Positions 43,913-53,863 of a stretch of DNA of 64,000 bases are shown here, piece by piece. Origin of the DNA: an uncultured Bacteroidota bacterium. Its GTDB lineage: Bacteria > Bacteroidota > Bacteroidia > Bacteroidales > VadinHA17. Location: the NCBI GenBank assembly GCA_903824785.1, contig CAIJYD010000052.1, forward strand, positions 1-64,000. The letters are read 5' to 3'. Under the pieces are notes generated by a model, which was not told the DNA's origin, made no database searches, and saw only the letters and a list, made by a program, of their open reading frames with translations. The position numbers were made by a program, and so were the translations under genes. Positions within the stretch are counted from its first letter, which is position 1; each line of letters begins with the position of its first letter.

Positions 43913-46507
43913 ATGAAGACCAGAAAAACTAAAACAGTTACAGAGAAGATTGTTACTCCAGTTGCCAGGCAGTTTCCGATAGTGGGTATTGGTGCTTCAG
44001 CAGGTGGACTGGAAGCTCTGGAGCAATTCTTTAAAAATATGCCGGTTAATAACGGAATGGCCTTTGTTGTTATTCAGCACCTTGATCCAAACCATGTTGG
44101 CATAATGCCGGAGTTATTACAGCGTATTACCGGGATGAAGGTAGTTCAGGCTTCAGATAAGCTTAAAGTTAAGCCTAACTGCGTTTATGTTATACCACCA
44201 AACAAGAGCATGTCAATTCTTAATGGCTCCCTGTTTCTTTTCGATCCGATTGAATCGCGCGGTCTTCGCCTGCCTGTTGATATTTTCTTCCGTTCCCTTG
44301 CCCTCGATAGACATGAGAAGGCCATCGGCATTATACTTTCAGGTATGGGAAGTGATGGAAGCCTTGGTGTAAAAGCCATTAAGGAGAAAAATGGTATTGT
44401 AATGGTCCAGGACCCATCCTCTGCCAAGTTTGATGGGATGCCTCGTAGCGCATCAGAAGCCGTAATTGCTGATATTGTAGCGTTTGCGGAGGAATTGCCC
44501 GCTAAACTAATAGATTTTCTTAAGTTTATACCTATCGTATCAGCAGATATAGAAATTGACAGTAAGAGCAAAAGCAACCTTGAGAAGATTGTTATTCTTT
44601 TGCGCGAACAGACAGGGCACGACTTTTCACTTTATAAGAAAAACACTCTGTTCCGTCGTATTGAAAGGCGCAAAGGAATTCATCAGATCGACAAAATTCA
44701 AAATTATGTGCGCTTTTTACAGGAAAATCCAAAAGAGGTAGATATCCTTTTTAAAGAGCTTCTTATAGGTGTAACCAGCTTTTTCCGCGACCCTTCTGTA
44801 TGGGAATTGCTAAAAGACAAGATTTTACCTGAATTGTTAAACGGGCTTCCAAACGGGTATATGCTTCGTGCATGGGTGCCTGCATGCTCTACCGGAGAAG
44901 AGGCTTATTCGATTGCAATTGTCTTTAAAGAGGCTGTCGAACGATTGAAACTGCACAAAAACCTTACGCTTCAGATATTCGCAACCGATCTCGATCAGGA
45001 TGCAATTGAACTGGCCCGTAAAGGAGTTTTTCCTTCAAATATTGATGTTGATGTATCGGCGGAACGTATTAACAGGTTTTTTACAGTTGAAGCTGATGGC
45101 TATAGGGTTAATAACTTAATACGCGAAATGGTTGTGTTTGCTACACAGAATGTTATTAAAGATCCCCCATTCACCAAACTCGACTTTCTTTCGTGCCGTA
45201 ACATGCTGATTTACATGGAGCCGGAATTACAAAAAAAGCTGATGCTGCTCTTCAATTACAGTCTTAACCCCGGGGGTGTATTGTTGCTGGGCACGGCCGA
45301 AACACTGGGAACCCAGAATGAAGGTTTTTCCGAACTCGACCTGAGGCTTAAGTTTTACAAACGTACAAAGTCACCTCTTTTACCTGAACTGATTGATTTT
45401 CCAAGCTCTTTTTCCAGGCCAAGAAAGCTATCATCAGGAATGGAAAAAATTGAAGTCTTTGAAAATATACAGAGTGTTGCCGACCGGATCCTTCTTCAGC
45501 GGTTTGCCCCTCCAAGTGTGCTGGTGAATAATGTCGGAGATGTTATCTATATTACAGGGCGTACCGGAAAATATCTTGAGCCGGTTGCAGGCAAGGCTAA
45601 CTGGAACATTCATGTAATGGCCCGCGAGGGATTGCGTCAGGAGTTGCCGGGTGCTTTCAGAAAAGCAAAACAGAACTACTCCCCTGTAACAGTGAGTAAT
45701 ATTAAAATAGGAACCAATGGCGGTACTCAGTTTGTTGATGTAACTGTTCAGCGACTCGACAGCCCCGAACCTATAAAAGGAATGTTTATGATAGTTTTTA
45801 CAGATGTCCCGGCAATTATCAGCGAAAAAATGTATCCGAAATCAGGAAAAATCAACAAGGATGGTACATTCACCGAGCTGGAAATTAAACTACAGAGAAG
45901 CTATGAGGACCTTCAGGGTACCCGCGAAGAGATGCAAACATCACAGGAAGAGCTGAAATCCACAAATGAGGAACTTCAATCAACCAATGAGGAACTTCAG
46001 TCAACCAACGAGGAACTTACAACTTCAAAAGAAGAGATGCAGAGTCTGAATGAGGAGTTGCAAACGTTAAATCTTGAACTTTTGAGCAAGGTAACTGATT
46101 TTGTTCAGGCCAACGATGATATGAAAAACCTTCTTAACAGCACTGAAATTGCCACTCTCTTCCTCGATAAGGATTTGAGTATCCGCCGCTTCACTGAACA
46201 GTTAACAAATATAGTTAAAATACGTACCACTGACATAGGCAGGCCATTTAATGATCTTGTTAATACATTGCAATATCCTGATTTAGGCGTTAATGCCTTA
46301 CAGGTGATTAAAACACTTACGACTATTGAAAAGGCTGTTCCAGCAACCGATGGAAGGTGGTTCAATATAAGAATAATGCCCTACAGGACAATAGACGACC
46401 GCATTGATGGACTTGTTCTGACATTTGCTGATATTACAGGATCAAAAAAAGTAGAAATGGAATTGATTGAAGCTAAAGAGATTCTTAAAAAAGCAAATCT
46501 GAAATAG
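43913..46507 (+). CDS. CheB-CheR-PAS fusion signalling protein
   Basis: This 864-residue multidomain protein starts with a CheB methylesterase domain (catalytic Ser29 in GIGASAGGLEAL, His56 in VIQHLDPNH, Asp148 in SGMGSDGSLG). A CheR SAM-methyltransferase domain follows (VPACSTGEEAYSIA, LSCRNMLIYM). After a PAS-like region (about 510-630) comes a coiled coil (about 660-730) built of repeated Ser-Thr-Asn-Glu-Glu-Leu units, and a final PAS domain. There is no receiver domain on the CheB part and no kinase. Such fusions sense via PAS domains and act without classical chemoreceptors. The next gene, a PAS kinase, is 38 bp downstream and its likely partner. Confidence 0.93.
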   Translation: MKTRKTKTVTEKIVTPVARQFPIVGIGASAGGLEALEQFFKNMPVNNGMAFVVIQHLDPNHVGIMPELLQRITGMKVVQASDKLKVKPNCVYVIPPNKSMSILNGSLFLFDPIESRGLRLPVDIFFRSLALDRHEKAIGIILSGMGSDGSLGVKAIKEKNGIVMVQDPSSAKFDGMPRSASEAVIADIVAFAEELPAKLIDFLKFIPIVSADIEIDSKSKSNLEKIVILLREQTGHDFSLYKKNTLFRRIERRKGIHQIDKIQNYVRFLQENPKEVDILFKELLIGVTSFFRDPSVWELLKDKILPELLNGLPNGYMLRAWVPACSTGEEAYSIAIVFKEAVERLKLHKNLTLQIFATDLDQDAIELARKGVFPSNIDVDVSAERINRFFTVEADGYRVNNLIREMVVFATQNVIKDPPFTKLDFLSCRNMLIYMEPELQKKLMLLFNYSLNPGGVLLLGTAETLGTQNEGFSELDLRLKFYKRTKSPLLPELIDFPSSFSRPRKLSSGMEKIEVFENIQSVADRILLQRFAPPSVLVNNVGDVIYITGRTGKYLEPVAGKANWNIHVMAREGLRQELPGAFRKAKQNYSPVTVSNIKIGTNGGTQFVDVTVQRLDSPEPIKGMFMIVFTDVPAIISEKMYPKSGKINKDGTFTELEIKLQRSYEDLQGTREEMQTSQEELKSTNEELQSTNEELQSTNEELTTSKEEMQSLNEELQTLNLELLSKVTDFVQANDDMKNLLNSTEIATLFLDKDLSIRRFTEQLTNIVKIRTTDIGRPFNDLVNTLQYPDLGVNALQVIKTLTTIEKAVPATDGRWFNIRIMPYRTIDDRIDGLVLTFADITGSKKVEMELIEAKEILKKANLK

Positions 46508-46544
46508 GCAGAAGCTCGCCCTTTTTTAATTTACCTCTGAACTA

Positions 46545-47840
46545 ATGAAAAAAGGAGACAATTCAAATATTTCCCCATTACACCTGAAAGCAGAGGCGCT
46601 TTTGAAAAAACAGGCCGGGAAGCCTGTTTTGGAACTTTCTGAAGCCGAAACAAAAAAACTTATCTACGAGCTAAAGGTACATCAGATTGAGCTGGAAATG
46701 CAGAAGGATGAACTTCTGCGTACGAAAACCAATCTTGAGGAAGTTAGTGATAAATACAATGAGCTCTTCGATTTTGCACCATGTGGATACTTTATTCTTA
46801 ACGAAGATGGAACAATTGAGGATCTTAATCTTGCCGCAGCTAAAATGGCAGGAAAAACCCGATCACAGTTAAAAGGAAGTTCTTTCGGCTTTTTTGTTTC
46901 AGACGATTCCAGACCACTTTTCAATAATTTTCTCGGGAAAGCATTTGAGACCAGATTTGAACAATTCTGTGAGGTAACTTTTGTTACAGACCGAAACAAT
47001 CTGAAATTTATAAGGCTATCCGGTATCGTAAAAGAAAAAAACACAAAATGTTTTGTATTGGCTATTGATCTGACTTTGGAAAAACTGGCAGAAAAAGAGA
47101 TAAAGCTCAAGAATGAACAACTTGTTAAGGTAAATGCTGAAAAAGATAAGTTTCTCTCTATTATCGCACACGATCTGAGAAGCCCTTTCAACAGCTTTTT
47201 AGGCCTTACGCAAATTCTGGCAGAAGAATTGCCCGATCTGACTGCCGATGAGATCCGGAATATCGTTTTTAGTATGAGAACCTCGGCAATCAACTTTTAT
47301 AATTTTCTCGAAAATCTTCTCCACTGGGCAAAAGTGCAGCAGGGATTAGTTGTTTTTAATCCGAAGCTGGCTAAACTGCTTCCTGCTGTTAATGAAAGCA
47401 TAACTCTACTTATTGAGCCGGCAAAAATCAAGAAAATTGACCTTTCATGCAATATCCCTGATAATATTGAGGTTTATACCGATGTAAATATTCTTTATAC
47501 CGTAATCAGGAATCTTGTTTCAAATGCTATTAAATTTACTCCTAAAGGGGGGGACGTAAAAATCTCAGCTAAAGTAGTCAGAGACGAAAAAGTTGAAATT
47601 TGCATTCAGGATAGCGGTATAGGAATGAGCCGGTTAATTACAGATAATCTTTTCCGTATTGGTATTCAGTCAAACAGGCAGGGTACGGAAGGTGAGCCGA
47701 GCACAGGGCTGGGACTGATTATTTGTAAAGACTTTATTGAAAGCCAGGGCGAAAAACTTATCATCGAAAGTGAAGAAGGAATAGGAAGTATTTTTAAATT
47801 TACATTACCGGTATTTAACAAAAATATGAAAATCGGTTAA
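46545..47840 (+). CDS. PAS-domain sensor histidine kinase
   Basis: This soluble 431-residue kinase has an N-terminal helical motif (LKVHQIELEMQKDELLR), one PAS domain (about 70-180, FDFAPCGYFILNEDGTI), a dimerisation domain with phosphorylatable His209 (IIAHDLRSPFNS), and a HATPase domain with N box RNLVSNAIKFTP, G1 DSGIGMS and G2 STGLGLIICK. There is no transmembrane segment, so it senses a cytoplasmic signal or the state of the CheB-CheR-PAS partner. The same helical motif before PAS occurs in the 51447 kinase. The gene lies between the CheB-CheR gene and the large hybrid kinase. Confidence 0.92.
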   Translation: MKKGDNSNISPLHLKAEALLKKQAGKPVLELSEAETKKLIYELKVHQIELEMQKDELLRTKTNLEEVSDKYNELFDFAPCGYFILNEDGTIEDLNLAAAKMAGKTRSQLKGSSFGFFVSDDSRPLFNNFLGKAFETRFEQFCEVTFVTDRNNLKFIRLSGIVKEKNTKCFVLAIDLTLEKLAEKEIKLKNEQLVKVNAEKDKFLSIIAHDLRSPFNSFLGLTQILAEELPDLTADEIRNIVFSMRTSAINFYNFLENLLHWAKVQQGLVVFNPKLAKLLPAVNESITLLIEPAKIKKIDLSCNIPDNIEVYTDVNILYTVIRNLVSNAIKFTPKGGDVKISAKVVRDEKVEICIQDSGIGMSRLITDNLFRIGIQSNRQGTEGEPSTGLGLIICKDFIESQGEKLIIESEEGIGSIFKFTLPVFNKNMKIG

Positions 47841-47934
47841 CCGTATTCCCGATAACAACCGGGGCTTACCGCATTACCTATTATTATCGGAAGCACACCG
47901 CACATTAAATATTTTTATACTCATCCGAACTTTT

Positions 47935-50900
47935 ATGAAACTCTTGCCCAATCTGCTTATTGTAGATGATTCTGTCGAAAACCTGCTTTTTCTTGAGACT
48001 CTTATCAGAAAAGTAAAAGTTAATCTGATCAAGGCGGTTTCCGGTCCGGAGGCATTGGAGAAAACCAGGGGAATTGACCTCGCATTAGCCATTCTGGATG
48101 TAAGAATGCCGGGGATGGACGGCTATGAGCTTGCTATGAGGATGAATGAGGAAAGAGAGGTTGAGAAGGTGCCGATTATTTTTCTTACTGCCGATAATGG
48201 GAGTGGAGTACGTTTGATGAAAGGATATGAATCAGGTGCTGTTGATTATATCTCCAAACCTGTTGATATTCATATTCTGCAATGTAAAATAAATATATTT
48301 CTCGATATTTTCCGGCAGAAACAGACAATTATTCATAAGGCTGAACAGCTGGAAAAATCTACTCAGGAGCTATTAAGGGTTAATACAGCCCTGAAAATGA
48401 GTGAGGAAAAATACCGTGGTTACATTGACAATGCTCCCGATGGAGTTTTTGTCATTGATGAAAACGGGAAATTTGTTGATCTGAATCTGGCAGCTCCCAG
48501 AATATCAGGCTACCTGAAAGATAATTTGTTAAAGATGTCGGTAGCTGATTTGTTTCCCGAGGAATCGGCTGCGGCAGGCCTTATTCTTTTCAGCGATTTG
48601 TATAAAACAGGGTCTTTAAAAGCCGATCTGCCGTTTATTCATAAAAACGGAACCAAGAGATGGTGGGCTGTAGAAGCTGTAAAGATTACCGGATCACGAT
48701 TTCTGGTTTTTGTTAAAGATATTACCCAACGTGTTGAGATTGAGGAGATATTAAGGAACAATCAGATAGAAGTTGAGATGCAGAATGAAGAGCTTCAGAT
48801 AGCCAGGTCATTTGCCATGGATACTGCTGAAAAATATTCTGAATTATACGAATTCGCTCCATCGGCATATTTTACACTTTCTACTGATCAGACAATTAAG
48901 GAATTGAACCACAGAGGAGCCCAGATGCTTGGCAAGGAACGTTTATTCTTGGTAAACAGTCGTTTTGCCGACTTTATCTCCAAAAATACACTTCCGGTGT
49001 TCGATGAATTTTTTGTTAAAGTGCTTAATAAAAAAAGCAAGGAAATATGTGAAGTAATTATTGAGGCAGAGGGAAAAAAACCTAAATATGTTCATGTTGA
49101 AGGTGTTGTCGTCGGAAAAGGGACACAATGCCTGCTAACTTTAGTGGATATAACCGAGAGAAAAAAAGCTGAATCGGATATTTATACAGCAAACAGTTTT
49201 TTAGATTCCATAGTTGATAACATTCCGAATATGGTATTTGTAAAAGATGCAAAATCGTTACGCTTTGTTAGGGTAAACAGATGGGGCACCGAATTGCTGG
49301 GAATTCCAAAGGAAGAACTTATCGGGAAAAATGATTACGATTTTTTCCCAAAGGAGCATGCCGATAGTTTTACTGCGAAAGATCAGGAAGTACTGAAGGG
49401 AAGAGAGATTCTGAATATTACTGAAGAGCCTATAGTTACAAGGAATAGGGGAAAACGTATTCTGAATACTAAAAAGGTTCCGATTCTCAACCCACTTGGC
49501 GAACCGGAATATTTGCTTGGGATCTCCGAAGATATAACCGAGCGTAAAATTCTTGAAGATCTTCTTGAGCAGAACCGCCTTAATTATGAAATATTTTTCA
49601 ATTCAATTAATGATTTTTTGTTTGTGCTTAATCTGGAAGGAAAATTTATTCATGTAAATACAAAGGTTAAGGAGCGGCTTGGATATACAAATGAAGAACT
49701 GCTGGGGCAATCGGTTTTGATGATTCATCCTTCTGAAAGGCAAGATGAAGTTAAACGGATTTTTGCAGAGATGTTAGTTGGAGAAATAGAGTTTTATCCG
49801 GTCCCGGTTATTACAAAAAACGGGATTCAGATTCCGGTAGAAACTAGGGTTACCCATGGCTTCTGGAACGGAAAACCTGCAATTTTCGGAGCCGGCAAGG
49901 ATGTATCACTGATTAAATTATCTGAAGAGAAATTCTCAAAAGTATTTTATATTAACCCATCTGCCTGTAGTTTAACCGATGAACTGACAGGCAATTATGT
50001 TGAAGTAAATGATGCCTTTTCTGCGCTTCTTGGTTTTGAAAAAACTGAAGTAATAGGCAAAACATCTCTTGAACTTGGAATAGTAACTCCTGATATCCTC
50101 AACGACCTGTTAAGTAGGGTAGATCCCAATGAGAAAGTGGTGAACATGGAAACCAGCTTAATAGCAAAGAACGGTAGTGTGAGAAACGTGCTGCTTTCGT
50201 CAGAAAAGTTATTACTGCAGGAAAATAATTACCTCTTTACTGTTGCTCATGACATTACCAGCCTGAAACAAGCAGGTCAGGCACTGAAGGTAAACGAGGA
50301 AAAATACAGGACAATGCTTAATGCCTCCCCGGATGGTATTTTATTGATAAACCTGAAAGGAATAATTACTGAAGTATCAGAAATAGGGCTCGAATTATTC
50401 GGAGCTGATAAGCGGGATGACTTTTTGGGAACAGATATATTCCTTTATATTCCGTCTGAGGAAAAGAACAACCTGATCGGGATCTTTGAAAAGACTATGA
50501 TTGAAGGGCTTGTTCAGAATGCCGGGTTGATAGTCAGAAAGAAAAACAATGCTCTGTTTGCTTCCGAAGCAAGCGTCACTTTAATACAGGGGCCCGAGGG
50601 AGAACCGGTATCATTTATGGTAATTATCCGCGATATTTCCCAGCGGAAAAAAATGGAGGCAAAGCAGATTCATTCCGACCGTATGGCTAATCTGGGCGAA
50701 ATGGCTTCCGGTATTGCACATGAGATAAACCAACCGCTCAATATCATCTCAATGGTGATGGATAAAATTTTATTCGAGTCGGCAAAAACAAAAACTATCG
50801 ATATCGAATTTCTTAAAATGAAATCCGATAAAATATTTGAAAATATTATTCGCATGAGGAATATAATTGATCATATAAGGGCATTTTCGAGAAGCCACGA

Positions 50901-51402
50901 TGATTATGTTCTCTCAGCATTTGACATTAATTCAAGTATCGAAAATGCTGTTTCTATGATTTTGGAACAGTTCAAATACCTTGGCATAACCCTTAATCTT
51001 CATCTTGGGAAAAAAATCCCTCAGATTGTCGGAAATACTTATAAGTTTGAACAGGTTATCCTAAATCTGCTTATTAATGCTAAAGATGCAGTGATTGAAA
51101 GGAAAGGCAAAGACCTCAATTATGTTGAAATGGTGATCGGACTTAAATCGTATATGGATAATCAATCTGTAATAGTTGAAATTACTGATAATGGGATCGG
51201 AATAGGCAACGATGATATAAATAATATTATGCTTCCTTTTTATACTACAAAAGATGAGGGAAAAGGCACCGGACTTGGGTTGTCTATTTGTTATCAGATA
51301 ATTAAGGAGATGAACGGAAGCATTGAAATTACGAGCCAGAACTCAGACGGTACAAAAATTATGATAGTACTTAATATCCTGAAGAGCAAACAAGAACATT
51401 AA
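47935..51402 (+). CDS. Receiver-multiPAS-histidine kinase hybrid
   Basis: This 1155-residue cytoplasmic kinase has, in order: a receiver domain at residues 1-130 (phospho-acceptor Asp in AILDVRMPGMDG, conserved Lys in ISKPVD), six PAS-type domains (about 155-270, 298-410, 425-540, 545-660, 665-775 and 790-905), a dimerisation domain with His929 (GIAHEINQPLNI) and a HATPase (NLLINAKDAV, DNGIGIG, GTGLGLSICYQ). The N-terminal receiver suggests that it is itself the target of another kinase, possibly the 46545 protein. Its last PAS domain and kinase module are closely similar to those of the 51447 kinase. Separation from the preceding gene is 94 bp. Confidence 0.93.
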   Translation: MKLLPNLLIVDDSVENLLFLETLIRKVKVNLIKAVSGPEALEKTRGIDLALAILDVRMPGMDGYELAMRMNEEREVEKVPIIFLTADNGSGVRLMKGYESGAVDYISKPVDIHILQCKINIFLDIFRQKQTIIHKAEQLEKSTQELLRVNTALKMSEEKYRGYIDNAPDGVFVIDENGKFVDLNLAAPRISGYLKDNLLKMSVADLFPEESAAAGLILFSDLYKTGSLKADLPFIHKNGTKRWWAVEAVKITGSRFLVFVKDITQRVEIEEILRNNQIEVEMQNEELQIARSFAMDTAEKYSELYEFAPSAYFTLSTDQTIKELNHRGAQMLGKERLFLVNSRFADFISKNTLPVFDEFFVKVLNKKSKEICEVIIEAEGKKPKYVHVEGVVVGKGTQCLLTLVDITERKKAESDIYTANSFLDSIVDNIPNMVFVKDAKSLRFVRVNRWGTELLGIPKEELIGKNDYDFFPKEHADSFTAKDQEVLKGREILNITEEPIVTRNRGKRILNTKKVPILNPLGEPEYLLGISEDITERKILEDLLEQNRLNYEIFFNSINDFLFVLNLEGKFIHVNTKVKERLGYTNEELLGQSVLMIHPSERQDEVKRIFAEMLVGEIEFYPVPVITKNGIQIPVETRVTHGFWNGKPAIFGAGKDVSLIKLSEEKFSKVFYINPSACSLTDELTGNYVEVNDAFSALLGFEKTEVIGKTSLELGIVTPDILNDLLSRVDPNEKVVNMETSLIAKNGSVRNVLLSSEKLLLQENNYLFTVAHDITSLKQAGQALKVNEEKYRTMLNASPDGILLINLKGIITEVSEIGLELFGADKRDDFLGTDIFLYIPSEEKNNLIGIFEKTMIEGLVQNAGLIVRKKNNALFASEASVTLIQGPEGEPVSFMVIIRDISQRKKMEAKQIHSDRMANLGEMASGIAHEINQPLNIISMVMDKILFESAKTKTIDIEFLKMKSDKIFENIIRMRNIIDHIRAFSRSHDDYVLSAFDINSSIENAVSMILEQFKYLGITLNLHLGKKIPQIVGNTYKFEQVILNLLINAKDAVIERKGKDLNYVEMVIGLKSYMDNQSVIVEITDNGIGIGNDDINNIMLPFYTTKDEGKGTGLGLSICYQIIKEMNGSIEITSQNSDGTKIMIVLNILKSKQEH

Positions 51403-51446
51403 AATTAAAATAATCCTGATTTGAATATTACAACTAATCATTTTGC

Positions 51447-53861
51447 ATGAGTATAGCAGATAATAAATCAGACAAGGATGTTCTGCGTAAAAAGGCAGAA
51501 GAGTTGCTTAAGAAGAGGAAGTTGAAAATTTCTTTGGATCATACCAAAGCCGACTGGCTTAAGGCCATTCACGAGCTTGATGTTTATAAGATTGAGCTGG
51601 AAATGCAGAGCGAAGAACTCAGGTTGCCTGTAATTGCTGCACAGGAAGCCCTCCGGCTGAGTGAGGAAAACTTTCGTTTAATATTTGAAAACAATTCGGC
51701 CGCAATTGCAATTATTGAGCCTGACACAACCATCTCAATGGTTAATGATGCCTACTGTAAGCTGGGTGGTTTCAAAAAGGAAGAGGTGATCGGAACCAGC
51801 TGGACCCGCCAGATTCCACCGGAAGATCTCGGACGGTTAAAGGAATATAACCGTATGAGATTGCTTAACCCAAAGGATGCCCCAAATAAATACGAATTTA
51901 CCTTCTATAATAAGAATGGGGAGATACGAAATGCCCTGATGTCAATTTCTTTGTCGGAACACCGGAAAATAATTGCATCGTTTATTGATATTACCGATCG
52001 TAAGCTGGCTGAAAAGAAGCTTTATGAAAGTGAACTGAATTACCGTCTCCTTATTGAAACTTCAGACCAGGGCATTTTGGTTGAACGCGGTACAAATTTC
52101 CGTTTTGTAAATTCCAAAATGACGGAGATTACCGGATATACCGACACCGAACTTCTTACTTTGCCTATCATGGATATTGTTCATAACGAAGACAGAGAGC
52201 TGGCAAAAGGAAATTATACAAAGCGAATCAATGGGGAGGATGTTGATAAAAAATATTGTTTCAGGATCATTCATAAAGACGGAAGTGTAAAATGGATTGA
52301 AATTTCCGGAGCTAAAAGTGAATGGGAAGGACAACCTGCAGTAATTAACTTTGTAACAGACATTACTGCCAGGAAGCTTTCTGAAGAAGAACTTCAGTTG
52401 CAGAGCGAAATTCTTGAGAATATGGAAGAAGGAGTTCTTCTTATTCGCGCTGCCGATGCAGTTATCCTTTATGCGAATCCTGTAATAGAATCTCTTTTCG
52501 GTTACAAACAGGGTAAACTGATTGGTATGTCTATTACTTCCCTTTATTCATTTACTGAAAAATCGCCGGAAGAAATAATTAAAACTCTGAATGCAGCCAG
52601 AAAATGGAATGGTGAGGTTCAGATGAAAAAAAAAGATGGAACTCTCTGTTGGGGACATGCAAACGTTCTGACTTTTAATCATCCGAAATTCGGACCTGTA
52701 TGGATTTCTATATATACCGATATTACTGAGCTCAGGGAGGCTGAACGCTCCATGGTAATAAGCGAAGAGAAATACAGAACAACACTAAATGCTTCTCCCG
52801 ACGGTATTTTATTAACAGACATGAATGGATTAATTACCGAAGTATCTGAAATAGGACTTGAACTATTCGGGACACATACAAAAAATGACCTTGTTGGCAA
52901 AGCTTTCAGTCAGTTCATCGCACCTGAAGATGAAAAAGCAATGCATGAACTGTTTGAAAAGACAATGAATGAAGGGCTATTTCAGAACGCAGGATTGAAA
53001 ATAAAAAAAATAAGCAAGACATCTTTTTTAAGTGAAACAAGCGCCACTCTGATACAGGGGCCAACCGGCGAACCATTATCATTCATGGTCGTAATACGCG
53101 ATATTTCGCATCGACAGAAAATGGAAACAAATCAGATGCATGCCGATCGTATGGCAAATCTGGGCGAAATGGCCTCAGGAATTGCACATGAGATAAATCA
53201 GCCACTGAATATTATCTCTATGGTTCTTGATAAAATCCTGTTCGAAAGTGATAAAACGGAAACAATAGATAAAGGGTTTCTTAAAAATAAAGCAGATAAG
53301 ATTTTTGAGAATATTACACGGATCAGGAATATTATAGACCATATCAGGGCTTTTTCAATGAGCCAAAATGATTATGTTCTTTCATTATTTAATGTAAATG
53401 CCAGTATCGAAAATGCTGTATCATTGATTGTTGAACAGTTTAAACACCTTGGAATAAGACTGAATCTTCATCTTGATAAAAAAATTCCACAGATAATCGG
53501 AAATACCTTTAAATTTGAGCAGGTTATTGTAAACCTTTTAAACAATGCCAAGGATGCTGTTATCGAAAAGAAAAACAAGCAGGAAGAATACTGCGATCTG
53601 ATAGTTGCTATAAGATCTTTTCGTGAGAATGAAACTCTGATTGTTGAGATTACAGATAATGGAATCGGCATTAGTAATGACGATATAAACAATATTATTC
53701 TCCCTTTTTATACCACTAAAGAGGAAGGAAAGGGAACAGGTCTGGGATTATCTATCTGTTACCAGATAATTAAGGAGATGGGTGGGAACATTGACATTAC
53801 GAGTGATAAGGTTTACGGAACAAAAATTAAGCTGGTTTTGAAAATTCAAAAGAAAAATTAG
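51447..53861 (+). CDS. Multi-PAS histidine kinase (NtrB-like)
   Basis: This 804-residue soluble kinase has an N-terminal helical motif (IHELDVYKIELEMQSEEL), four PAS domains (about 74-190, 197-315, 320-430 and 445-560), a dimerisation domain with His581 (GIAHEINQPLNI) and a HATPase (NLLNNAKDAV, DNGIGIS, GTGLGLSICYQ). The gene for an NtrC-type activator starts 2 bp after its stop, so this kinase is its most likely cognate. From about residue 440 to the end it is a near-copy of the hybrid kinase upstream, which suggests a tandem duplication followed by loss or gain of PAS domains. Confidence 0.93.
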   Translation: MSIADNKSDKDVLRKKAEELLKKRKLKISLDHTKADWLKAIHELDVYKIELEMQSEELRLPVIAAQEALRLSEENFRLIFENNSAAIAIIEPDTTISMVNDAYCKLGGFKKEEVIGTSWTRQIPPEDLGRLKEYNRMRLLNPKDAPNKYEFTFYNKNGEIRNALMSISLSEHRKIIASFIDITDRKLAEKKLYESELNYRLLIETSDQGILVERGTNFRFVNSKMTEITGYTDTELLTLPIMDIVHNEDRELAKGNYTKRINGEDVDKKYCFRIIHKDGSVKWIEISGAKSEWEGQPAVINFVTDITARKLSEEELQLQSEILENMEEGVLLIRAADAVILYANPVIESLFGYKQGKLIGMSITSLYSFTEKSPEEIIKTLNAARKWNGEVQMKKKDGTLCWGHANVLTFNHPKFGPVWISIYTDITELREAERSMVISEEKYRTTLNASPDGILLTDMNGLITEVSEIGLELFGTHTKNDLVGKAFSQFIAPEDEKAMHELFEKTMNEGLFQNAGLKIKKISKTSFLSETSATLIQGPTGEPLSFMVVIRDISHRQKMETNQMHADRMANLGEMASGIAHEINQPLNIISMVLDKILFESDKTETIDKGFLKNKADKIFENITRIRNIIDHIRAFSMSQNDYVLSLFNVNASIENAVSLIVEQFKHLGIRLNLHLDKKIPQIIGNTFKFEQVIVNLLNNAKDAVIEKKNKQEEYCDLIVAIRSFRENETLIVEITDNGIGISNDDINNIILPFYTTKEEGKGTGLGLSICYQIIKEMGGNIDITSDKVYGTKIKLVLKIQKKN

Positions 53862-53863
53862 AG

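Noticed and set aside
46682-47293. Antisense open frame of 203 codons within the 46545 kinase gene
   Set aside because: Composition is that of a reverse reading of the PAS and dimerisation domain; the plus-strand gene is certain.
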